DNA of 64,000 nt from Dicyema japonicum (lineage: Eukaryota; Dicyemida; Rhombozoa; Dicyemidae). Below, piece after piece: positions 33,641-44,335 of this stretch. How positions within the stretch are numbered: position 1 is the first letter of the stretch; each line of letters begins with the position of its first letter. The translations under genes and the position numbers were made by a program. The stretch spans positions 1,002,042 through 1,066,041 of the forward strand of contig RDEW01000014.1 in NCBI GenBank assembly GCA_011109175.1. The letters are read 5' to 3'. The notes under the pieces were generated by a model, which saw nothing but the letters and a program-made list of their open reading frames with translations, had not been told where the DNA came from and did no database searches.

Positions 33641-36055
33641 TCTCTTAGAAGAAGAGTGTGCCATAACCTCCCTGTTACTCCGCATCTCCACATCAGATTC
33701 AGTCAAAATATCTAAGGAAAGCCAGGAAGATCCCAATCAGGATCCCAAGACCCGTCCGGATCCCCGCGGCTACATGTCTGGCCTCTGCAATTGACAATGC
33801 TCTCACGTCCGACGACCTGGAGGCCTGGCTAAAACTCCTCAGTTTTGCTCCGATGGCCCTTGGAATTCCATTTATCGACTCAAAGGGAGATCAACGGAAT
33901 ACAGAGGAAAGCACGACACTTGGAAACTCCCTTTCCTCAAAAATGAAGAAGAACATCCAGGTTTTCTATGTGCATTCTCTCACCAAGACGGAAGTCAAGA
34001 AATCAAGACATTCTGATTCCAATCCTCTGTTTATTTGAATGGCCCGGAAAAACTTAAAGAGAGAGTGAACCGCAAACTATTCGAAGGCGACGTCCGAGCG
34101 GCGTTGCGCGTCGTCGCCAGCGACGAAACTGTTATGGCTGCGACACCTGAGGTGCTAGAACTACTCAGACATAAACATCCATGTGCTCCGGAAGATTACC
34201 GCCCATTCGTGCTTCCGGGAAATTTGTCAAGGATGACCGTCACCGAAGGCGAAGTGCGACGCGGCATTTCGTCCTTTGCGGCGAGTAGCAGTGGAGGCAT
34301 CGATGGCTTGCGGCCGGGTCACATCAAAGATCTTACGGCGGAGGCTACTGCAGAAGCTGGCTGCAACCTTGTCAAATCAATTACAAAACTGGTTATGCGT
34401 ATTTTGAACGGAGATATTCCTCCCCACGCAAGGGAGCTCCTTTTCAGTGCACATTTATTGGCCTTCAAAAAACCTGAAGGTGGGGTCCGCCCCATCGCAG
34501 TCGGCAACTATTTCAGAAGATTGACAGCGAAAATTGCATGCAGCATTGTCTCTCCGAGAATATCTGAAGAATTTTCCCCCTCCAACTGGGGTTGGTGTAA
34601 GGAACGGATGCGAGGCGGCAGTGCATGCTGCGAGGTGTTTTTTTGGACAGAAAGACGAACAAAACCCACACATTGGGGTCAAGCTGGACATCTGCAATGC
34701 CTTCAATTCATTGAGGAGGGATCAAATTTTCGAAACTACAAGCAAACGAGCCCCGGAACTTATTCCACTTGTCTTCCTCGCTTACGAAACAATTCTTCAC
34801 TGGTTTTAGGGGACAAGATTATCTGTTCGGAGACCGGAGTTCAACAAGGGACCCACTTGGTCCACTACTCTTCGCTCTGGCCATCGATGAAATTGTCCGC
34901 TCTATAAACACACAACTTAACCTTTGGTATCTCGATGACGCCACAATTGGAGGGCCGTGGAGAAAAGTACACGACGTTCTGTCACATGCCGTGCCGGCAC
35001 TACGAAACCTCGGACTTGAGATAAACATAAAGAAATCGGAGCTAATAAATATCACATACTCGGAGAGTGATTTCATCAACGTGGTCGAGTCTTTCAACTC
35101 GGTACTACCTGGAATTACTGTCGTACCCAGGGAGCGGACATACTTTCTTGGGTGCCCACTTGACGAAAAGGAACTGCGGAGCCATCTACAAACAAAAGAG
35201 GATGAACTCTCCAGAGTCACGGAGAAACTCTCCTTACTCGATGGTCATACAGCGTTCTTCCTTTTGAAGAATAGCATCGGCTTGCCCAAACTCCTATATG
35301 CTCTCCGATGTTCTCCCTGCTTCAAACATCGTGACATCCTCCTGTCACTGGATAGGACATTGAGAAAATCAGCTGAATTGCTTCTAAACATCCACTTTGA
35401 TGCGCCGAGTTGGAACCAATGCAAGCTTCCTACACGCCTCGGAGGAACGGGTCTCAGGTCGGCGCTGGAGATCGCCTATCCAGCATATGTGTCATCGCTC
35501 TCAAGTGGAAGCCTTTTGGTCCAAGAAATCCTACGTATTACAACCGGACTCTCTTGGGAAAAAGTCTTCGACGAAGCTCGTTGCGAATGGTGTGAAACTG
35601 GTTTGGATATGCCGAACGATCCTTCGAGGCAACGTGACTGGGATGATATTTACTCCAAGAATATCTTCGACGTGCTAAAGTCTGAGGCCAACCAGCATCG
35701 TCTTGCATGCCTCGTGTCCGCCGCCAACCATGGGAGCGGAGCGTGGCTGGATGCACTCCCGTCTTCCTCCCTGGGGACCCTATTGGACGATGACTGTATT
35801 CGGATTGGAATCGCACAACGCCTGGGAGCTGATGTTTGCGTCGAACACCAATGTCGCTGTGGAGGGATCGTCGATGCCAAAGGGCTGCACCCGCTCTCGT
35901 GCAAAAGGAGTGCGGGCAGAGCACCCCGCCATGCTGCTATGAACAACATTGTCTTGCGAGCTCTTGAAGCGGCAGGCTTCCCGGCAGTATTGGAACCTGT
36001 GGGATTGGACCGCGGAGATGGGAAAAGACCGGATGGGTTAACTATCTTTCCGTTC
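33640..36055 (+). mobile_element. YLDD/RPDG-family retroelement, nearly full-length
   Basis: The longest copy of this family. An N-terminal block near 33765-33870 (ALTSDDLEAWLKLLSFAPMA) is followed by pre-RT (DGLRPGHIKDL; PEGGVRPIAVGNYFRRLTAK), then RT blocks TGVGVRNGCEAAVHAARCFF, VKLDICNAFNSLRRD (first Asp), a shifted QQGDPLGPLLFALAIDE, and LWYLDDATIGG (YLDD at about 34928). A single frame then runs from 34850 to the end: the thumb HTAFFLLKNSIGLPKLLYAL, WLDALPSSSLG, a knuckle CRCGG...[21 protein letters not shown], and the nuclease-like GDGKRPDGLT. There are two frameshifts (near 34590 and 34810-34850) and an upstream stop at 34036. The element is cut at about 36055 by an inverted element. 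Confidence 0.82.
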
Positions 36056-37680
36056 ACAAAATATCTCCGTTTGAGTCCAGTGAGCTGTCTTCACGGCATG
36101 CCAGTTCCACAAGTTGGGAGGTAGCAGAGGCGTACTCTTCATCGTATACCTTCATCCCATGCTTATGTTCAATGAGCATACTTTCGAGCGTTCTCTTCAG
36201 TACAACCGATTGGATGTAAGTCCTCGTTGATTCTTCAATAGATAATTTATCCATATGATTCTTGAAGCATCTTGAAAACAACTCCATCCCATGTCAAAAC
36301 CATTGGAATAATCTTCACTTGGCATTCATAGAGCAGCCGAAAGTTCATTTGCTAGCAAGTCATATTTGTGAAGTTTCTCAACTTCAACTTGCTTTAGTCG
36401 GTCTTGTGAGGTAATCCCCACTTCAATTAACGTTACTTCCTTCTTTATTTTGTCATACACGAAAATATCAGGTTTATTGTATTGGACTTTTGTTTCTGTC
36501 AAAATCGACGATTTTATTTGTTCCGCTAGGTATTCATTTTGTAATCCTTGTATAATTTTCTTTTTGTTTCTGTCACACTGTCATATGGCACGTTCATCTC
36601 TTTTCTTTTAGACCATACTTTTTCCCAAAACGACATACAATCCTCATCATCGAAACCATATAACGTTACTTCATTGCTTGCTGATAGGTCCGATAAAATC
36701 TTCTTCGATTTAATTCAAAACAACAGTTGTCCTTGCGAAAGTCCTTCCTCGAATGATGTACAGCTATTTGCTTCTTCTTCTTAATTCTTACAAGGTCACA
36801 TAGTAGAGCCTCAATCCTGGCAACCTCCCCTTTTTTGGCCCTTTTGTATCCATAGGCACAAAGAACATCCATAACCTTTTGTTTTTCATACACAGGGAGA
36901 GCTTGTCTGGAAAAGCGATTGACAAGTTCTAGTTCTGCCATCAGCTTTGAGATTTTCTTTTCAGTGTTCTCCAACCACGTACTTTGCGGTTTAACCTTCG
37001 CAATTAAAGTCATATAAGCACACTGTGCAGCATATAGAATATCAGTAATTTGATTGATATCTTGAGGCGGATTATTTTTCGTAATATAATATATTGCAGA
37101 ATTTAGTCCCGACAAAACATTAACTCTGACATACTTTCTCTGAATTTTGGATGTTGGTTTTCGAGTATCCCTCGGAATTGACTTAATTTTCTCAATTTGT
37201 ACTTTTAGTTCCTCAAGGCAATTTCTGAAGGTGGAAATTTCCACATTAGTATTATTTTGCACTTTGAAACATTCGCCTCCTTTTACATTGTTATTCCGAT
37301 TTTCAGGTTTCAGCATCTTTTTTAGTTGACATAGACTGGAACTCTTGGAGTACTTTTCATTGAACTTTTTGAGTACGAGGTTCCAGCCACCTCTAGGTAT
37401 CCTTCCAAATCTTTGTTTCGTGGCAAGAAAAATCTGAGATACCCACTCAGCTTCAGAGACACAGTGGACCTCTTCAATAATGGCAGATAATGAATGCAAG
37501 TTGGTATTGGCACCAATATTCCCAGCGATGTTTATATTAGTTTCTTGTGATATTATCCAGCCCCACAGACGACGGTCCTGCTTCTACTAAACTATCTTCT
37601 TTATTTGATTTTGCAGGAAGGCCCATAGGATTCGATTTCTCGGTATGATTAGAAACGGATATGTCAACCACAACAACTAT
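36056..37680 (-). mobile_element. RLE/EVG-family retroelement with the RT domain deleted
   Basis: The N-terminal pre-RT domain is one long minus-strand frame (36666-37499, 277 codons; HSLSAIIEEVHCVSEAEWVS ... RRRFYRTYQQAMK) with an extension to 37680 after one shift. Then, with no RT between, IIQGLQNEYLAEQIK joins directly to VQYNKPDIFVYDKIKKEVTL followed by IEVGITSQDRL and KLHKYDLLANEL (about 36345-36560), and the terminus reads TYIQSVVLKRTLESM (36180-36225). The PDI...IEVGIT...KY order suggests a restriction-like endonuclease fold. A sister fragment lies at 40927-41720. Confidence 0.72.
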
Positions 37681-38340
37681 AAATTTTTTTTTGAAAATTA
37701 ATCAATACTTAAGTTTATTATTAAGTATTTTATAAAAGATTTACACCAATTTTTACTGGCATACATAATTTTTGACAATAAAATCAAAAACTAACCCACA
37801 TCAAGTTGTCCTGATGCCTAATAAAGTTACCATAAAAACTACTGAAGAGTACAACATTATAAAATGCATGTTGGAGGGACAGACCTGAATGTATCAGCAA
37901 CTCGAAAGTATAGAAAAGTTTTTATTTAATTTTAATTAAAATTTTAGGAGGAATAAGCAGGAATTTAATATTATTGTCGTCTGCTCCCATGTTCCGGAAT
38001 TCGCTCCTTAACAGGTATGTGGTCGTATGTACGCACGTTCCGGAATTTGCTTCCATATCTTCCGTATACCTAATATGAAGTGTGGTAAAATAATATTTAT
38101 TACATGTTATTTCTAGGCGAGTTGTCTCTGACCGATTCCAAAAAGCATCGTGGTATTCCTCGAATCAACACTGTTGTGGAAGAATGTTCACCATAATCCT
38201 GAAAGTTTTAATATAGAAGAATTGGAATCCAAAGAGTATCTTAGTATTCCTGGATTCCATACAGTTGTGGAATCAGATGTTCAATATAATCACAACTATT
38301 GATCCTTGTCGACATAATTAAGATTGCTTCTTATGATGGG
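37680..38340. repeat. Gene-free stretch with inverted copy of the 528-640 repeat
   Basis: 38064-38135 is the reverse complement of about 528-600. Next to it GTTCCGGAATTCGCTCC (37991) and GTTCCGGAATTTGCTTCC (38038) form a near-direct pair. No gene. Confidence 0.6.
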
Positions 38341-39838
38341 AAGGGAGATCAATTGTAGAGCCACTCGGTTTCACGGACATCATGGTTTCTGACTGTAACC
38401 AGACATCCCAGTCTCTTGAGAAAAAACAGTGACTTCATAATTATACTTCCAATTGTCTCGACAATAGCGTGGAACGTGAATCGGTCCAGGATCCATTTGT
38501 ATTTCTTCCCTTTAGACTTTTCAGTCTTTATGGAACGCATCATGATTTTATTCAACTCCCGACGATTCAGACAATTTTAGAGTCACCCAACTATCTGTTT
38601 TAGTAGAGTTTCTGACTACTATCCAAGTAATGAAGTTGGCATTTTCTCTGGATAAAATGAGCATTTTAGTAAAAAATAAGGTTCAGTCTTGGACAAAAAA
38701 ATATTCGATAATTTTTGAACTCAGATTTTACGATGCTGATCGATCAATTTTAGAATTGAAAAATAAATGGCTCGGGAACTGGGATTACCTAACTGTCTGA
38801 CGTTTTTTTCTGCCTTTCTTTATCGGTGATCCTGGGGTTCTTAAAAAATAAATTAAAAAAATGGTGGAATCTATTCTGAGATAAAATTCGAACGAATAAA
38901 AAATTATTATGAAAAACAACATACATAAAATCACACTATCTACCATCCTATATGTGTACTTCTTACAAATGATACTCCAGTTCTTTAATTTTTGTCTGAA
39001 CGAGATTCGAAACCAAATTCTACGTGGATCCAACATTTGTTATGAACTTCGGTTTTCCAATGTCCTCTAACTTCCTCACCTCGTTAATGCTCATGAGAAG
39101 AAGGAAGACAAGGATTTTTATCCATCATACAGCTAAGTAGAAATTATGTCCAATGGGGGTTCGCCCCCATCTTAACCTTTCGATCAATTGAACACCTGGT
39201 TAACTGGTCTGACATGTTTTTTTAATAACCACGAATATACCTGGAAAAGATTTTATTCAGCTTCCACAGTCGATTAAGATGTGTCCTTTCCAAGCGACAT
39301 GTTTATCCATTCCGGGAACCCCCTCGTTGTAGTAGGGAAGAGACAATCTAAATATCTACCTAAAAATATGAACGTGGTATTAGAAACACAATTTACAAAT
39401 TGTGTCAATCAAAAAAAGAATAAAACGTCAATAAAAATTAAAGGGCTCCATTATGGCTTACAAGCACTAACCACGCAATGGGAGTTACCCTGCAAGACGA
39501 AAAAGTAGTGAACCTAGTGACAAATAAGTTCCACATTATTAGAAACTAGACAAATTATGACTAACAACATCCTCCCAAGTTACCTCATGGAGAAAAGCTA
39601 ATCAAGATATCATATCTTAACAATCCGTATTGAAAAGGGTATGACATCATGCTCTTCATCTTTAAAAAAGGTGCCTGAGTTCTTCCATTTGATCTCTGTT
39701 GATATCGTGAGAGGCAACCCCACGTCAATTATGTCGACTGGGATCAACAGTTAGAACTTAAACGTTGCTTTAAATAAAATTTAAATCCAAAAATTAATAA
39801 ATTGAAAATATGAAAGTAACAAAAACAAAAAATGAAAT
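38340..39838. other. Stretch with no firm gene; a retroelement 3' tail near 38812
   Basis: The tail-like CTTTATCGGTGATCCTGGGG then TTCTTAAAAAATAAA at 38817-38852 (plus strand) matches Jockey-like 3' tails, suggesting an old plus-strand insertion. A 68-codon minus-strand frame (38349-38555) is basic and unrecognised. Nothing else is supported. Confidence 0.4.
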
Positions 39839-40352
39839 TTACTGATTTCCGCGGTTCTGAAAAAAATAAAAATTAAGAAAACAATTTTATTTTCATAAGC
39901 TGAAGGAGCCCCTGCAGCCGCGTCCTTTTCAACATCTTTGAAATCATTGGACTCTCTTAACCTGTTCTATAAGCCGATCGGTCCTCATCCGACTTTAAGG
40001 TGATAGTCTGTCCAATCTTTTGAGCCTTTGCTGCGTCTCGCTTGGCTTGCGTCATTAAAGTGGCTGGCATCACATCTGCTGGCAGGTGCAAGAAGTTTCT
40101 GAGATATTGTATTCCGTCGTTTGTGAGTACATAGTAATAATGCTGCCAGTTGTGCTTTCTCGTTACAAATTTCCGAGATTGTAGTGACTGATTGGTAAAA
40201 TGCGAGCAAAATACCTGCATCTTTTTGAGTACTTGAATGTTAGGAATTTTCAGCAATTCATTCGTTATCCTGGCGTTTACTGAAACTGCAATAACACCAT
40301 TATTAAAGAGATATTCATAAATAACTCTCTCGTTGCATTTTGGCATAAGCAT
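39839..40352 (-). CDS. RPS10: 40S ribosomal protein S10 (eS10)
   Basis: A component of the small ribosomal subunit. The start ATG at 40352 gives MLMPKCNERVIYEYLFNNGV, matching the invariant N-terminus of eS10. QHYYYVLTNDGIQYLRNFLH followed by LPADVMPATL is the plectin/S10 core. Three introns: 40188-40214 (27 nt, in frame and without a stop, placed by KMQ|SLQSRKF), 39936-39961 (26 nt) and 39857-39882 (26 nt). The spliced product is about 144 aa, shorter than the 165 of vertebrates because the C-terminal basic/Gly tail is reduced; it ends NRGNQ. No damage seen. The gene starts about 130 nt from the end of a Tigger transposon. Confidence 0.93.
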
Positions 40353-40481
40353 TTTCAAACAAGAACACCACAGAATATAACACGTTAATTGAATATTCTA
40401 ATTAATTTTTGATTAAATAATTTAAAAAATTATAAATATTAATTATCGAAAGTTTACGTTTCTGATAATTTAATCTTATTA

Positions 40482-41893
40482 CAGTTAACCCTCTCTATTG
40501 TGAACAAAATGTCCACGTAAAACACGATGTTCACTAATCTTCAATAGTGAACTAAAAAAATAGATCAAGGAATCAAAATAACAATCAACAATAATAAAGT
40601 AATTATAAAAAAATTTTATAAGAAAACTAATTAACATCTAATTAAGAGTAAAAAAAGCTTAACATCTTCTTTTGGCTTCAGGATTGGTCATTTCCCAAGA
40701 TCTTTTTCTTCCATCACTCGTCTCTGGCCCATTGTTCGATTTTTTCAAGCACGTTATCAGTCTCAGTGGGGATCATTTCATAGTCCTCCTGTTCCTCAGT
40801 TTTATCAGAAATATTGTGAGGACATGTATTCTCAGCTTCGTCATTAAATTTCCATTTTTCCGTCTCATGATCAGGAAAAAATAAATAATCTGGGAAATTT
40901 TCGTTATCTTGAATTTTAATTCCATGTTAATAGTCAACACACATGCTTTCAAGAGTTTTCTTTAGTGTAATGGTCTGTATATATGCTCTGACAGGGTATT
41001 TAATTTTAAGGGAATTAAAATAATGACTGTAATATTTGGTGACGATTCCATCCCAGGTTAAAACAACGGGGATAATTGTAACTTTCGCTTCGTGCAATAA
41101 AGCCAGTTCGCTTGCTAAAAGATCATACTTGTGGAATTTTTTAATTTCAACATTCTTCAAATTTTTCTGTGAAGTGATTCCAACTTCAATTAGTGTTATC
41201 TTTCTCCTTAATTTGTCCATTACGTCAACTCTAATCTCAACGGCTTCATTATCCACTACAGATTGGACCGAATGGTTCTTCAATTTTTTCGACTGCTTGA
41301 TTCCGAATTGGCGACACAGATGCAGATGAATACATTTTATTACTTCATTGTGTCTCTTCAAATAATCACTGTTAAGCATTCGTCCGCATCTGTTTGCCAG
41401 GTGATCAACTGATTTCTTTGCAGAGTGGCAGTTACTGCAACTTGCTCCACCAGTTTCAAAAAACAAATTACGGCCTTGAACCAAACACAATGTTCCTTAT
41501 GAGTTGGAGAATTGTTCCCGTGCATTAACAATGTGGAGGATTCCGTAATCTGTATCTGTTTCTTGGAAGCATTCAAAGAGAGTTGAATACAAAGACTTCC
41601 TTTTTATTTGTTCCATTAGGTATTCATTTTGTAATCCTTGTATAATTTTAACATTTAGGCTCTCTGGTTGTTCAATGCTATATTTCCGAGTTAGGAATTC
41701 TACGATTGTGGCCATATGTGTTTTTTTTGATTTAATGACTCATATAATTCCTGCTCTTCTTGGGCACCAATAGGATTTTTTCTCCAGATCCCTGAGAAAT
41801 TGAAAAAGCAATGACAATTACTAATTTATGTTGTGAATTGCATTAATATGTCATGTTCACTATAGAGAGGGTTCATTATAGAGAGGTTGACTG
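40482..41893 (-). mobile_element. pogo/Tigger-type DNA transposon with nested retroelement
   Basis: The left end (40482) reads CAGTTAACCCTCTCTATTGT. The right end, reverse-complemented from 41893, reads CAGTCAACCTCTCTATAATG. Both ends are flanked by TA, the target-site duplication of pogo/Tc1 elements. The CTCTCTAT...GTGAAC motif is repeated inside each end. Minus-strand coding remains at 40720-40900 (IPTETDNVLEKIEQWARDE) could be a transposase C-terminus. The middle of the element is occupied by an RLE/EVG retroelement. No intact transposase. Confidence 0.75.
40927..41720 (-). mobile_element. RLE/EVG-family retroelement, C-terminal fragment
   Basis: The minus-strand frame 40927-41490 encodes a zinc-ribbon-like CSNCHSAKKSVDHLANRC, then KRHNEVIKCIHLHLCRQFGI, VEIRVDVMDKLRRKITLIEV followed by GITSQKNL, KKFHKYDLLASEL, IIPVVLTWDGIVTKYYSHYF and a C-terminal YIQTITLKKTLESM. 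It is preceded by IIQGLQNEYLMEQIKRKS (41600-41650), shared with the 36-kb copy. PDI is replaced here by DVMDK. The motif string is very like C-termini of retroelements I know from microsporidian genomes. It sits inside the Tigger element. Confidence 0.75.
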
Positions 41894-43739
41894 TATAAAT
41901 TCTGAATTTTTTAGTTCTCCCTTACCAAATCCTATGGTGAAGATTAAATTATAAAAACTCTTCTGCCGAAGAATGAAGTGATGTCCGCGACGGTAGGAAG
42001 TTTGATGAAAATGGAAGAGGGCGGACCTACTTCTCAACATCTCTTCTGAAGCGGAAGTCTATAATGTAATATTGGAAGATGGATTTGGTCGGCACAAGCA
42101 GATGTTTTCAATTGGGTTCCCTTCTTGGATTAATTAGTAATGACTGTTTGCGCCGGGTTTACTAAAGATTGTAAACCTGGGGTTAATAATAATAATTCTG
42201 AATCGAAACTCTTTCGTAGTATTCAAGTAGATCTTCCAAGACTAAGATGCTAACTTCATCAGACTCTCTCCTAATATACGTTTTAATTTGGGCCTACAAA
42301 AAACATAATTTATCAAACATGCAACCTGCTGAGGAAACACCAGAGGGTTTTTTTTATAATATCCCAGATTCTAGACCCTCAGCGTCTAGAGAATATGTGG
42401 GAGGATCCGTTAATAGTTGCTTAATGGAAAATTAAGAATTCTTGAAATTTGATTATATGTGAAAATTTTTAATATCCTTTTTGCATTTTCCCTCAATCCT
42501 CAAAACGATTATTTTCCTTTACTTATTTATGGATGAGAAGGGTGGTTTTTCACTCCGAGGAAAGAATGATCATTCTGCCACTAAAGAAATATAGGAGAAT
42601 AGCTACTAAATTCGCACTCCAATTGAAACTTGATACAAACTGGGTATGGATATTAAAAAACGGTTAGAGAGGCTATGGAGGAGAGGATTATGCTTTATTA
42701 GTTTTTAACTAAAAATACAATATATTGATTTTGATGCTGAAAAGTGGCTACCCTCATCTAAAGAAGAACCCTTACTGTAAGAATGCCTGTGGTCTGACTT
42801 CCTATGTTTAACTTACTGTAGATAAACCAGTTTGGAAGAGACCTCAACGAGGCTTTATAGGAAGACCGATGTTATCCGAAAAATCCCTCAACCATACCTA
42901 ACTTAATTTTTTGTTAATAATAATTTCATTTTGGTAAATATGCTTTCTTATCAGATGACGTAATTTTACACGAAATGTCTACTAAGTTTCATTATGAGTA
43001 AAATTCTTTGTCTTCTTTCTTCTCATAGATGAACTCCTGAGACATCGAAAATACGAAATTCTGAACAAAAAAATTGTCAACGAACCCTGGTCCAAATGTC
43101 GTCTAGCCAAATTTGATTTGAAGATCATTTATCGGAAGTTTCACATATAAGATGATAGTAAACATGATTCTCTAAAATATTTTGTTTTCCATGATAACTC
43201 GTGGAATTTAAAATTTTCATGATACTAATCGCTTCGAGTGGTATCACCATCAGATTAAAGGCCTCAATTTGATGGCAGATTGGTGAATCTATTAGACCAC
43301 TGGGGGTGTAAGTAAATAACATGATGTATGAGAAATCAAGAAGTGATGATACTAATATTAGCAATAACCACAGGAAGATGGTAATTATTATATTACAAAT
43401 CGTTGTCAAAGTTCTAAAATCCACAGTCTGAATTTTATTTCGTAACTCATATCAAATCCTTCCTTCCTCACTAAACCTACAAAGGTTGTAGAAGCAAAAA
43501 CAATGGATAGATCCATTAAACGTTCTTTAAAATGCTGTGACTAGATTTACAATCTTCTACCAATTTGACCATTAAACCAAGTGGTTTTTTTCCCTACAGC
43601 ACTTAAATGTCATTAAATATTAATTTTATCAATGAGATAATATTATGGTGAACTAAATATCAATTTTAATTATTTACCTATAATTTTTTTATTTATTTTA
43701 ATTTAATTACACGTTTATAAGTGTCTGCGGTTGTGAGAT
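41894..43739. other. Stretch with no recognised gene
   Basis: A 99-codon minus-strand frame (43125-43424) is hydrophobic at its start (TTICNIIITIFLWLLLILVS), but no family fits and AT-rich DNA often gives such frames. 42957-43025 resembles 44693-44757 (ACACGAAATGTCTACTAAGT against GCACGAAATGTCTACTTAAC), a minor dispersed repeat. Confidence 0.4.
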
Positions 43740-44335
43740 ATGCCAAAGAATAAAGGTTAGTAGAGTTGGCCATAATTATATCCAGGAAAGGGAGGAAAAA
43801 ATAGAAAAAGAGGGAAGAACAAGGTAGATGACTTTATTAGAGAACTTGTCCTTAGCAAAGAAGGCGAAACGGGTACATAAGGAAACTAATTTCAACAGAA
43901 TATGGCTTCGTGCAAGACTTGTTGGGGAATTGTCGACTAAGAGTACTCTGTGGTGACGGAAGAATTCGGTTGTGCTATATTCGCGGAGGAATGCGGAAAA
44001 AGGTTCCAAATGTTTTTCTTATGGAAGGTGTGGGTCATCAAATATGACATCGTATTGGTGGGGATCAGAGAATTCCAAAATGACGTTGGCGATATTATCC
44101 TTAAATACACCAACGATGAAATCCAAGAGCTCAGGAGACGGAATTTGATCCCTGAAGAATGTAATCGCATTTTTGTATGCTTAGTTGCTACGGAGACTCA
44201 GGCGATCACAGAAGACGACACCGTTAAGTTCTTGAGGGAGGATGACGAAGAGAATGGTCAGTCGGAAGAGGAGTCAGACGAGTATAGTTCTAATGACGAA
44301 TACTACGAGGTTAAATGTTTGGTTAATAGAATTAG
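43740..44335 (+). CDS. EIF1A: Translation initiation factor eIF1A
   Basis: Binds the 40S A site and promotes scanning and start-codon choice. The start MPKNKGKGGKNRKRGKNK is the conserved basic N-terminal tail. The OB-fold follows: ELVLSKEGETEYGFVQDLLG, NCRLRVLCGDGRIRLCYIRG, RKKVWVIKYDIVLVGIREFQ, ILKYTNDEI. Exons: 43740-43755, 43786-43872, 43899-44002, 44028-44160, 44185-44309, 44330-44335, giving about 156 aa. Introns are 30, 26, 25, 24 and 20 nt. The C-terminal tail is acidic (GQSEEESDEYSSNDEYYE), as in the family. The last 20-nt intron is predicted because it puts a TAG two codons on; without it the frame would run on into an implausible hydrophobic tail to 44474. Confidence 0.92.

Noticed and set aside
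35538-36057. Minus-strand frames of 128 and 135 codons
   Set aside because: Antisense shadows of the conserved YLDD/RPDG reverse transcriptase.
38349-38555. 68-codon basic minus-strand frame
   Set aside because: No motif; next to an old retroelement tail, so probably random.
43125-43424. 99-codon hydrophobic minus-strand frame near eIF1A
   Set aside because: No family resemblance, no splice-consistent extension, and AT-rich DNA readily yields Leu/Ile-rich frames.
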